Shown piece by piece: positions 9,535 through 19,000 of a DNA stretch of 64,000 nucleotides (positions within the stretch are counted from its first letter, which is position 1; the number at the start of each line of letters is the position of its first letter). A program made the translations under genes and the position numbers. The stretch comes from Coxiellaceae bacterium (GTDB lineage Bacteria > Pseudomonadota > Gammaproteobacteria > Coxiellales > Coxiellaceae): assembly GCA_029212885.1 (NCBI GenBank), contig JARGPC010000002.1:414474-478473 (forward strand), in the 5' to 3' direction. The notes under the pieces are model-generated. The model worked only from the letters and a program-made list of their open reading frames with translations. It searched no databases and had not been told where the DNA came from.

Positions 9535-10999
9535 AACAATTGCTTTGGCAGTTTTACTGTTATGGACAACCTTCTTATCAGCAGCAACCATAACCAAAGT
9601 TCGTGTCAATGATCTGCCTAATCAGTGGCAGTTTGTGCTAGACGCAAATCAACCGATAAAGTATCGATTTTTTATGCTGAATAAACCCGCGCGAGCGGTG
9701 ATTGATTTAACCGATGTGCGTTGGCGTGCTAAATTACACTCAAGCTTATGGAAAAATTCTGGCGTTAGTGATATCCGAATTGGACAGCGCACTAAAGGCA
9801 AAAGACGTTTGGTCTTGGACATGAAAGCTGATTATGTGGTGAATGCCAAGGCGTTGAATCCTGATGGGCAACGCAAATACCGCTTAGTGATCAATGTGGC
9901 GAAATACCGCCATCAAACGGCTGTATTTAAACGCGACAAGGCAATTGAGCAACTTAAGCAGCAACTTGAGAGTCAAGTAGTTAATGAGGTCAGTTCGTTA
10001 GTGAATAAAACTGTCGCTCATGCAGGTAAGCCGAAGCCTAAAGTCAAAAAAAAATACGTAGCCCCTAAAAACATGGCAGTAATGAAAGCGACACCGATTA
10101 CAATGCCAGTGACAAAACCGCAAAAACTCCGAAAAGTGGTGATTGTCATTGATCCAGGTCATGGCGGTAAGGACCCTGGCGCTACGGGTCGGCGCGGTAC
10201 GCATGAGAAAAATGTGGTGTTAAGTATTTCTCGGCAATTGCAGCAATTAATCAATCAACAGCGTGGTTTTAAAGCGGTATTAACGCGTACCGGTGATTAT
10301 TATTTATCGTTACGTAAGAGACTAGCGATCGCACGCAAATACAAAGGTGATATGTTTATAGCGGTTCATGCCGATGCGTTTAAAAATCGTAAGGCGCATG
10401 GGGCATCTGTTTATGCATTATCTGAGCGGGGAGCCACCAGTGAGGCAGCGCGCTGGTTGGCGCAACGAGAAAATAAATCTGAATTAATGGGTGGTGTTGA
10501 TCTGTCTGATAAGGGGCACTTATTGCGCTCTGTATTAATCGACTTGTCGCAGACAGCCACCATTAGCGCTAGCTTGAAGATCGGTAATGATATGTTGCAA
10601 TCATTAAGGCAAGTGACTTCGTTGCATCATAGCGCTGTGGAGCAGGCGGCATTTGTGGTATTGAAGTCACCGGATATTCCGTCATTACTCGTTGAGACCG
10701 GTTTTATCTCCAATCGACATGAAGAAAATAATTTGCGCTCGCGGCGCTATCAAAGGCGTATTGCCAATGCCTTAATGCACGGTATTAAGCGTTATTTTGT
10801 CACCTATCCGCCACGCCATACCTGGCTGGCTTATTATAAAAATAAAACACAACGCTATGTAGTACATGCCGGTGATACGCTGTCGGGTATTGCGCAGCGT
10901 TATTCGGTCAGTGTTGCTACTTTGCAACGCAATAATCGTCTGCGCAGTAATGGATTACGTGTCGGTCAAGTATTAACGATTCCAGTAGAGGCAGGGTAA
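9512..10999 (+). CDS. amiB: N-acetylmuramoyl-L-alanine amidase (AmiB type)
   Basis: Periplasmic zinc amidase that cleaves septal peptidoglycan. 495 residues: signal peptide (KTIALAVLLLWTTFLSAA), AMIN domain (about 25-130), a basic linker (KPKPKVKKK), amidase_3 catalytic domain (about 208-430) with zinc ligands in DPGHGGKDPG, THEKN and AVHADAF and the catalytic glutamate in VETGFISN, then one C-terminal LysM motif (YVVHAGDTLSGIAQRYSV). ATG at 9512 or GTG at 9521 are both possible starts. Its stop overlaps the mutL start (TAATG). Confidence 0.95.
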   Translation: MSGVRWIKTIALAVLLLWTTFLSAATITKVRVNDLPNQWQFVLDANQPIKYRFFMLNKPARAVIDLTDVRWRAKLHSSLWKNSGVSDIRIGQRTKGKRRLVLDMKADYVVNAKALNPDGQRKYRLVINVAKYRHQTAVFKRDKAIEQLKQQLESQVVNEVSSLVNKTVAHAGKPKPKVKKKYVAPKNMAVMKATPITMPVTKPQKLRKVVIVIDPGHGGKDPGATGRRGTHEKNVVLSISRQLQQLINQQRGFKAVLTRTGDYYLSLRKRLAIARKYKGDMFIAVHADAFKNRKAHGASVYALSERGATSEAARWLAQRENKSELMGGVDLSDKGHLLRSVLIDLSQTATISASLKIGNDMLQSLRQVTSLHHSAVEQAAFVVLKSPDIPSLLVETGFISNRHEENNLRSRRYQRRIANALMHGIKRYFVTYPPRHTWLAYYKNKTQRYVVHAGDTLSGIAQRYSVSVATLQRNNRLRSNGLRVGQVLTIPVEAG

Positions 11000-12846
11000 T
11001 GTCAGTGATTAAACTATTAGATCCATTATTAGCAAACCAAATTGCAGCCGGTGAGGTGGTTGAGCGACCGGCTTCGGTTGTGAAGGAGTTGGTTGAAAAC
11101 GCGATTGATGCGGGTAGCACGCAAATAACGATTGAATTACAAAAAGGTGGTGTTGAGCTGGTTCGTTTGCGCGATAACGGCTGTGGTATAAGTAAAGATG
11201 ATCTTACATTGGCCTGTGTGCGCCATGCGACTAGTAAGATTGCAAGCTATCAAGATTTAACTGAAGTGGTTAGCTTAGGTTTTCGCGGTGAAGCGTTGGC
11301 GAGTATTGCAGCAGTGTCGCACTTGAAAATATCTTCGTGCACCGAGGACGGAGACCAGGCGTGGCGCGTGGCGACCAGTGGTACGGAAGGCGAAGTGGCT
11401 GTAATGCCGGCAGCACATCCGGTAGGTACAACGGTTGAGGTGCGTGAATTATTTCACAACACGCCGGCACGTCGGCGCTTTTTACGCACAGATAAGACCG
11501 AATTCCATCATATCGAATCGATTGTCTTGCGTCAGGCGTTGAGTCGTTTTGATGTTGCATTTCGCATGTCGCATAACGATAAGTTAACATTTGATTTGCC
11601 AGTTGCAGATAGTCAGGCTGCTCGAGAGCAGCGTATACAAAAATTGTTAGGCAAGGATTTTGTAAAAGCTGCTTTGGCGATTGAATACGAAGCGGCGGGC
11701 TTGAAGTTAAGCGGTTGGATAGCCAGCGCTGAATATAACCGTGCGCAAGCGGACCAACAATATTGCTATATTAATGGCCGTTTTATACGTGACAAAATGA
11801 TTATGAGTGCAGTAAAACAAGCGTATCGCGATGTGATGTTCCATGGTCGTCATCCGGCGTATGTATTGTATTTAACTTGTGACCCAACATCGGTGGATGT
11901 TAATGTGCACCCGACTAAACACGAAGTGCGTTTTCGTGATGGCCGTACTGAGTACCGTTTTATTATGAGCTCCATTCAACAGGCGTTAGAGTCATTGCGC
12001 TTGGGTGATATGGATATGGATGTGGATACCGATACTGGAGAGGTGTTGGCACCAGTCGAACCGGCGGTTGCGGCTCCAGTTAAACCAGTTCAGCAAGTGG
12101 AGGCTTGCCATCAAGTTAAATTACCTCTGACAACTCAGTCAGGTCCAAAAAATACAGTTCGGCCAGCTCCATTCATAAAGCGTAATGCGGAGCAAGTGAA
12201 TGCAGCATTGCAGCGGTTGCAGCAACCTACTAAGGCAGCGGTGGCTGAAGAGCACGCTCAAAAATTAACCTTAGGCGTTGCGATTGCGCAGTTGCATAAT
12301 ACTTATATATTGGCACAAAACGATGATGGCCTTATTGTAGTTGATCAACATGCCGCGCATGAACGCATTGTTTTTGAAACCATGAAGCAACAGTCTTCTG
12401 AGCACACCCTGGCATCGCAAGCGATGTTGGTGCCGATTGATGTCAATTTAACCTCTGCGCAGATGTCTCATATAGAAGAAGAGTTACCGTCACTGCAACA
12501 ATTGGGTTTCGAAGTTGAAGTAATGGGTGATACCAGTGTCGTCGTTCGACAAATTCCAAGTTTGTTGCATAAAGCAGATATAGCGGGGCTGATTAAAGAT
12601 ATTGCGGCTGATGTGCAAGTGGTGGGTGAATCGCAGCGAGCTGAAAATCATCTGCACAGTTTAATGGCTAATATGGCATGTAAATCGGCGATTAAAGCTA
12701 ATCATCCATTAACACTGGAAGAGATGAATCACATATTGCGCCAGATGGAATCCATTCCACATGGTGGTTTATGTAATCACGGCCGCCCTGCGTGGAAGCA
12801 GTTTGATAAACGTGAAATTGACCGCTGGTTTTTACGCGGTCAATAA
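10999..12846 (+). CDS. mutL: DNA mismatch repair protein MutL (endonuclease-type)
   Basis: 615 residues. The N-terminal GHKL ATPase has ENAIDAG, RDNGCGI and GFRGEALASI; a transducer domain follows, then a proline/glutamine-rich linker (about 345-425) and the dimerisation domain. The C-terminal domain contains DQHAAHERIVFE, which fits the metal-dependent endonuclease motif DQHA(X)2E(X)4E, plus ACKSAIK and CNHGRP, the other conserved motifs of nicking MutL proteins. E. coli MutL lacks these, so this protein probably nicks DNA itself in a MutH-independent system. In many relatives miaA would follow; here an oppositely oriented gene intervenes. Confidence 0.96.
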   Translation: MSVIKLLDPLLANQIAAGEVVERPASVVKELVENAIDAGSTQITIELQKGGVELVRLRDNGCGISKDDLTLACVRHATSKIASYQDLTEVVSLGFRGEALASIAAVSHLKISSCTEDGDQAWRVATSGTEGEVAVMPAAHPVGTTVEVRELFHNTPARRRFLRTDKTEFHHIESIVLRQALSRFDVAFRMSHNDKLTFDLPVADSQAAREQRIQKLLGKDFVKAALAIEYEAAGLKLSGWIASAEYNRAQADQQYCYINGRFIRDKMIMSAVKQAYRDVMFHGRHPAYVLYLTCDPTSVDVNVHPTKHEVRFRDGRTEYRFIMSSIQQALESLRLGDMDMDVDTDTGEVLAPVEPAVAAPVKPVQQVEACHQVKLPLTTQSGPKNTVRPAPFIKRNAEQVNAALQRLQQPTKAAVAEEHAQKLTLGVAIAQLHNTYILAQNDDGLIVVDQHAAHERIVFETMKQQSSEHTLASQAMLVPIDVNLTSAQMSHIEEELPSLQQLGFEVEVMGDTSVVVRQIPSLLHKADIAGLIKDIAADVQVVGESQRAENHLHSLMANMACKSAIKANHPLTLEEMNHILRQMESIPHGGLCNHGRPAWKQFDKREIDRWFLRGQ

Positions 12847-12851
12847 TTCAG

Positions 12852-14927
12852 TTAGCAACGATTTAAAGAAAATGAAGCCGTTAAGCCTAAAGCGGTTGCG
12901 GCGGTATCAACAGCATTTTCTGGGATGGTGGTATCGAGGCCAGCATAAAGACCTCTGATAGCCCACTCTACTGCCATACCAACAGCGGCGCCTTTGATCA
13001 TACGGAACAGCGAACAAGCTGCCTTAGCTTGTTGTATGCTAGGGCGTTTTGCTGGTTCAGTTTTAGGTGAGCCTGTGTTGCCCATTGCTCCAGCGGTGCT
13101 GGTGTTCTGACCGCCTTCTAAGCTATCTATTTTATCGTCGAGCTGTTTATCTTCTTGAAGTAGTGGTTTGCTGAGAAGTGACTGTTCGCTTGCAAACCTA
13201 GTCATTTGATAGTATGTGTCTCTGTCAGGTGCGGCACAATATTTATGGTAAATTTGTGAGGCCACTTGCGCTAATACAAATACACCGTACTTACCTAGAT
13301 CAATAGCAAGTTCCGTGGTGTCGTTATCTTTTAATTGCTTGCTTAAAACAAACATTAAAGTCGCTGCTGCAGCTAGCGGTAATACACCCATATACAGATT
13401 ACGGTTAACGCGACTTGATGCCTGCTGTCTTTCGGCTGTATAGAGTTTGATATTTGCATGATCAGTAATGCCGTTGTCTAAGTGCCTTGCCCATAGGTTC
13501 TTTTTGCCATTTGGGAATTGACTCTCTAACTTGTTACGCAATTCATGTCGGTCTTTTAGTAATTGTTCAGGTAGTTGTTTGCGTAATTTATCTGCTGCCG
13601 TACTGAACTGATAGCGAGGATCATCTTTTAGCACTTTATCAGATACTTTACCTAGTACCATTTGGTTGATCGCATACACATTAAAGGCAATCGTTCCTAT
13701 CCAAATGCCAGCTACTAGCATAGAGTTTTCTAGTTGGCTTTTGATGTGGCTTTTAACAATTGCCTCAAATAATTTCATTGTTGTGTTTACAGTGAAATAG
13801 GTGAGTGTTGCGTTGACTGCCACAATAGCTGCGGCACAGGCAACTCGACCTTTATTATTTTTAGCGTCAGAAAATATCGGCGGTACATTCCGATACAGCA
13901 TAAATTTGCTAAGCGCATTGCTGTATTTATTGGTAAATAGTAAAGTTAAACCGAGGTTAGCGATAGTGGTACCAATAAACGACATCAGTTTAACCGGTTT
14001 TACGCCAAAACTGTCAGTAAAGAATGGTACTAATGCAACGATGATGCTGGCATACAGCGTGGTAAATAGCGTTTTCTGCAAACGTGATTGGGCAGTAGCG
14101 TGAGTTAATATCGTCCTGTGGTCTATTGCCAGTGTGGCTGCATTTTCATGGAAATTTTTACTGTCATTAAATTGTGGCAGTACTTTTGATTTATCTTTAC
14201 TGTATTCCACCTCGTGCGCCAATTGGCTGTCAGCTAAGTGTTTTTCCATGTATTGAGTAATGTCACGGTCGATGCTTCGCGCTAAGTAATAGTCGCGAAT
14301 GCTTTTGCTGGGGCCAAGTGTAATCATCCAGTCACTAATAGCATCCTGCGCGGTGGTTAGGGTGGTATTTACAAAGCCCTTGGTGCCATAGTAGTGAAAG
14401 AATAAGTTGGCAAACATTAATCCTGCATAACCTGCAGGTGTGTTGATAAAACTTAGGGGACTGTCGGCCAATGTAGGTGCGATATCAGCATAGATAACTG
14501 TCGCAAATGCGGAAACAGTGGTGTAGACAAATGCTTTTGATGAGCCTATCAATGTCGGGAGATTATCACGATCTTCTTGTCTAGGGTCTAAGCCGCGGCA
14601 TTTGGCGCTGACAACACGAGCAGTAGCGGCGGTTGCTGTGCAGGCATCACCCAGTGATTCACGGCCAATTTCAAACATCACAAAGAAATTGATAATTAGA
14701 GCGCTGGCTGTATTAGCATAGGTATTAAAATTGCGATCTTCCGGTTTTACTTGAAAATAGTTAGGTCCCAAAAAGATGCTAATGCCATAAACTGCGGTTA
14801 AAGCGGCAATAAACATGCTGGCATGTTTTGCGCTCATGTTGCAAGTTGGTTTTTTTGGTTGTATTGGTCCAGCATTGACGCCGCTCATATCGACGGCAAC
14901 TTCATGTTGTCTTGTTGTAATTGACAT
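12852..14927 (-). CDS. Polytopic membrane protein of unknown function (effector-like orphan)
   Basis: 691 residues from an ATG with GGAGTG about 8 nt upstream. It has about ten hydrophobic segments (for example near residues 35-57, 70-90, 130-150, 290-310, 320-340, 365-390, 415-440, 510-530) separated by long charged soluble stretches, and a polar C-terminal segment after about residue 600. No family recognised. It ends 6 nt after the mutL stop in convergent orientation and separates mutL from miaA, which are adjacent in most gammaproteobacteria, so it looks like an insertion. Secretion by a type IVB system is possible but unsupported beyond context. Confidence 0.7.
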   Translation of the reverse strand: MSITTRQHEVAVDMSGVNAGPIQPKKPTCNMSAKHASMFIAALTAVYGISIFLGPNYFQVKPEDRNFNTYANTASALIINFFVMFEIGRESLGDACTATAATARVVSAKCRGLDPRQEDRDNLPTLIGSSKAFVYTTVSAFATVIYADIAPTLADSPLSFINTPAGYAGLMFANLFFHYYGTKGFVNTTLTTAQDAISDWMITLGPSKSIRDYYLARSIDRDITQYMEKHLADSQLAHEVEYSKDKSKVLPQFNDSKNFHENAATLAIDHRTILTHATAQSRLQKTLFTTLYASIIVALVPFFTDSFGVKPVKLMSFIGTTIANLGLTLLFTNKYSNALSKFMLYRNVPPIFSDAKNNKGRVACAAAIVAVNATLTYFTVNTTMKLFEAIVKSHIKSQLENSMLVAGIWIGTIAFNVYAINQMVLGKVSDKVLKDDPRYQFSTAADKLRKQLPEQLLKDRHELRNKLESQFPNGKKNLWARHLDNGITDHANIKLYTAERQQASSRVNRNLYMGVLPLAAAATLMFVLSKQLKDNDTTELAIDLGKYGVFVLAQVASQIYHKYCAAPDRDTYYQMTRFASEQSLLSKPLLQEDKQLDDKIDSLEGGQNTSTAGAMGNTGSPKTEPAKRPSIQQAKAACSLFRMIKGAAVGMAVEWAIRGLYAGLDTTIPENAVDTAATALGLTASFSLNRC

Positions 14928-15038
14928 TTTTTTTCACTCCACCCCGTATCAATAAAAAATACTATGATCAAAAAATGACTTGATCAATAGCATCAGAAAC
15001 TTAATTGTTTAATTAATTATCTCTTAAGCAATTTGGCA

Positions 15039-15053
15039 TGATAGAATCAACAA
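15039..15053 (+). promoter_or_regulatory. Extended -10 promoter of miaA placed directly at the start codon
   Basis: TG, one base, TAGAAT at 15042-15047 ends six bases before the ATG at 15054, so transcription would start at or next to the A of ATG. No Shine-Dalgarno sequence precedes the ATG. No good -35 is visible. A leaderless transcript is inferred. Confidence 0.45.
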
Positions 15054-15971
15054 ATGAAATTATCAACAGAACCAAAAGTGATTTGCCTGATGGGGCCCAC
15101 TGCAAGCGGTAAAACCGCTACTGCCTTCCATTGGGTGGATAATTATAATGCAGAAATAGTCAGTGTTGACTCTGCAATGATCTATCGTGGTATGGATATC
15201 GGCACCGCAAAGCCTGATAAAGAAACGTTAAAAAAATATCCTCATCAGTTAGTTGATATTATTGATCCAGACGAAACGTATTCTGTTGCGCAATTCATAA
15301 AAGACTGCCAAGCGTCCATTAAAGATATTAAGGCGAGGGGTAAGCTGCCGTTATTGGTAGGTGGTACAATGATGTATTATCGTTGTTTGCAGTTTGGTCT
15401 TTCAGCTTTGCCTAGTGCGAACGAAGATATCCGCCAGCAACTGAATGAGCAATTACAACAGCAAGGCCTGCAGGGTTTGTATCAACAATTACAAGACGTG
15501 GACCCGGTGGCAGCAGAGAAAATTAAATCGACGGATCAACAGCGCATTCAGCGTGCCTTAGAAGTGTTCTTAGCCAGTGGTGTGCCGCTATCTGAGTTAC
15601 AGCAGCAAAATGAAGCTTCCCAATCACCTTATGATTTTGTCAATATTGTGTTGTCGCCTGAAGATCGTGGCGTCTTACACCAGCGCATTGAGCAACGTTT
15701 TGATGCCATGTTGGATGAAGGTTTTATAGAAGAAGTTGAATCGCTGTATAATCGCGGTGATTTGCATAGCGATATGCCGTCGATGCGCTGTGTTGGCTAT
15801 CGTCAAGCTTGGCAATATCTTGCTGGGCAACTGAACAAAGATGAAATGCGTGAACGTGCGATTATTGCTACCCGCCAATTAGCAAAACGACAACTGACCT
15901 GGTTGCGGGGTAAGTGGTCGGATGCGCGCTGGTTTGATAGCTCAGAAAGCATCGATTTAGCCGATTTATGA
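15054..15971 (+). CDS. miaA: tRNA dimethylallyltransferase
   Basis: Transfers dimethylallyl to A37 of UNN-decoding tRNAs. 305 residues: P-loop GPTASGKTA near residue 14-22, DSAMIYRGMDIGTAKPD, the substrate block LVGGTMMYYRCLQFGLS, and MRCVGYRQAWQYL near residue 240, all family hallmarks. It normally follows mutL directly and precedes hfq; here both junctions are broken by accessory genes. No Shine-Dalgarno sequence is seen, and a -10-like element abuts the start. Confidence 0.96.
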   Translation: MKLSTEPKVICLMGPTASGKTATAFHWVDNYNAEIVSVDSAMIYRGMDIGTAKPDKETLKKYPHQLVDIIDPDETYSVAQFIKDCQASIKDIKARGKLPLLVGGTMMYYRCLQFGLSALPSANEDIRQQLNEQLQQQGLQGLYQQLQDVDPVAAEKIKSTDQQRIQRALEVFLASGVPLSELQQQNEASQSPYDFVNIVLSPEDRGVLHQRIEQRFDAMLDEGFIEEVESLYNRGDLHSDMPSMRCVGYRQAWQYLAGQLNKDEMRERAIIATRQLAKRQLTWLRGKWSDARWFDSSESIDLADL

Positions 15972-16005
15972 ATATTGAGTGTATGTTATGAATTTTATCT
16001 ATTTG

Positions 16006-16027
16006 TATTACCATGTTCATGGTAATA
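16006..16027. promoter_or_regulatory. Inverted repeat, possible operator of the 1389-aa gene
   Basis: Ten-base arms TATTACCATG and CATGGTAATA separated by TT form a perfect inverted repeat about 40 nt before the start at 16068. A TAATAT sequence overlaps its right arm and could be a -10. A repressor site in the promoter is inferred; a hairpin without T-run makes a terminator for miaA unlikely. Confidence 0.4.
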
Positions 16028-16067
16028 TATGCCCCAAGAAATACAATAAAGTAAGTAGGTATGTTAA

Positions 16068-19000
16068 ATGGAATCACTGGCGATCATTCAGTCTGCGCGT
16101 GTATTAGAAAAATTAAACGGTAGAAAGTGTACTGATGCAAATAGAAAGGCATATTCGGAACTTATTGAAAAGATTATAGATTCTAGACTCGGGCACGGTG
16201 CAAATCAAGAACGAATAGATGATGTTTTAAGCTTGCGGTTGGGCAAAAAAGCCAGGTTATTGGCCGTTAAGCGAGAAGTTGAAGGTAAACAGGTTTGGCT
16301 GCTATTAGAGATACTGCCTAATCATAAATATAAAAAAGCGTATTTTCGAAAGCTAGGCAAGTTAACAGCCTATCTCGACAGTAATGAAGATAGAATCACG
16401 GCGTTAGCCTTAACAGATAACCCTGATAATATCATATTTAATATGGATGAAGGCGTTGATGATCTAGTTGCAGATGTTGATGATGACGAGGCTGATGAAA
16501 TAAAGCCGCAAGAAGTCATTATTTATAATAAACAAATAATACACCTCACAGACGAGCAAGACGAATGCCTGGCAAAGATAGTAGAAGGCCTCAATACGGA
16601 CGAATTCCTTGCTTTGGTTGCGGGTACGCCAGGGTCTGGTAAAACGCTATTAGCAAAAGAAATTATTGATCAAGTATTCGAATCCAGTGATGGTGTAGCC
16701 AATATATTCTACGTGGCGGAATCAGAGAATTTAAGACGAGAAATGGCTGAGCAATGTGGAACTATTGCACGAGATAAGCTTGGTTTTTGTGATTACCAGC
16801 AAATGCTTATCCATGCTGGCTTGCCATTATCTGAGTATGCGGAGGTAGGTGATAAGCATTTAGAGGCCTTCTTTAATGACGCTAAAGATGCTACAAAAAG
16901 GCGCTTCAAAACAGATGGAAACAAGGCGGATGATGACCTTATTAATATGACTTTTAGTCAATTCAGGCAAGAATGCCTGGTCATTGCAGGCATAAAAAGT
17001 CAAGACGAAAGCGGTTTAGAAGAATATAAAAGCATGGGCGGTAGTCATTCCTTATTTAACGGCAATGATGACCTACAGTTACAGCTGTGGAATCTCTGTC
17101 AGGGGTATCTAGAAAGCCTGAAGTCCGAAAATAAATATCATACCAAGTTGACGCGATTTGATTTAGAAAAGCTCGATGGTAATCCTGTTTTGGTGGTGGA
17201 TGAAGCGCTGGATCTCACTCGTGTACAGTTGCAAAATTTAGTCGCCATGGGTTTTAAGGTGGTCTTTCTTGGTGATTATAATCAGGACCTAGAGCATACA
17301 TCGCATTCGATGGAATATATCAGACGGCTTATTGCTACTTCAGGAATAGCAAACACATACCTTGGTAAATTGAGTCAAACGCATCGCTGTACGAAATTTA
17401 TTGCTAATGTGGCGAGTAACTTATTAGCTATCAAAAAACGCGTTACGCTACACGGATCTGATTTCGCAGATACTGATATTAAATCAGCATTGGATAAAGA
17501 TGGGATAATAAGTATTGCGACAACAAAAGACACCGAGCGATTAAAAGCTTTATGTGACAATGTTGATACGGCCGTTATCTGCATGGAGGATGATAAGGCT
17601 GACACGGCAAGAGTTTTAGCGGCAAATCTTGTGTTCAGTGTTAATGAAATAAAGGGGCTCGGTTATAAACGAGTTATTTTAAAGGATTTGGTTACAAAAC
17701 AAACCGCCCAGCGTCTATTGGCGCTTTTGAGCGGCCGTAAGAATACTCGGGATCATATCACTGCTGCTGATAGACTGCTTATTACTGACTTAAATAATTT
17801 ATTTACGGCAGTGAGTCGAGCGCAGGTTGAATTAATATTTATGAATACTGAAACACACCCAGCTATTAATGAATTAATGGACAGGCTGACGGATGGTGCT
17901 GTTTGTACGCCGTTGAGAGAAATTGGAAGCGATAAAGCCCCCTCCACTCCAGAGCAGTGGCGCGTTCAATTTGATTTTCTGTTGAGTCAGGGTATGAATG
18001 CACAGGCAGCGGCAATTCTTGAGCGGTTTCAAGGGGAGGCGGAGCGGTTATATCTCGATGGCAATCTTGAGGAAGCGAAAAGAATTGCTGATTTATTTGA
18101 TTATACTCTACACACTGAAAAGAAGTATGCTGATGCAGCGGAGGTTGAGTATAAGGAAAGTGATGCGCCATCAGCTGAAACCCCTCAAGTGGCTATTCGT
18201 CAAGAAGAGTGTCCAGATGCTCGTGCACCTGCGTCTCAAATGCCAGTAGCTGGTGATTCTGTTGTGCAGCCACCAGGTGAGTTTGTGCTTAGCTTTAATT
18301 GGCCCCGAAGCGGGGCCGCGCCAGTGGTTAAGCCGCCTAAGAGGCGAAGGAAAAAACATCACCGTGACGCGGCAGTGAGTGATGTTATATCTATCGATTT
18401 TAGCGCACCGACTAAGGATGACATGCAGCAGCTTGTTGGGATGCTGAGAGAGCAGCTCAGGTCATCCGAGCTCTCAATTTCGCTTAGCTATGGCTTGGAA
18501 CAGCTGAAATTAGGTCAGGAAGCCCTCGGACAACGGGGGCTAGCAAAAAGTCGAAAAAGAATAATCAGTAAAAATATTGCAAGGCTTAAGGCTGTATGTG
18601 AAAAAAGTAAGTCTGAATATGCTGCTCATTTACAACAAAATAAAACCCTACTTCTAGGTCTGAAATCTATTAAATGGAAGCATGTCAAAGCATTGCTCTC
18701 GTCGCCGTATAATGATGCACATATTACTGATAAAGCACAATACATACTTATTTTTAGTGTGCTTATCACCTTGGTGATGAATGAATTGGCGTTAGATCAG
18801 GCTGAGGGTGATAGAATAGAAAGATATAAAATTACAGCTGGCACTCGAGTGGGCGACACCGTGATTATGAAAATGTTGGCACTATCTGTTACTAGGTCGG
18901 CTATTTATAATGACGCAATATTTTTGGAGATTTTCTGTTTACTTGCTGTTGCGAATCCTCTTATTGCTTTACAGTTATCTAAATCATTAGCATCCACAAT

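Noticed and set aside
12900-15030. TTAA-rich direct repeats (CTTAA at 11-nt period) upstream of the 691-aa gene on the minus strand
   Set aside because: No -10 lies at the distance seen in the other two promoters, and the region is so AT-rich that TTAA pairs are expected by chance.
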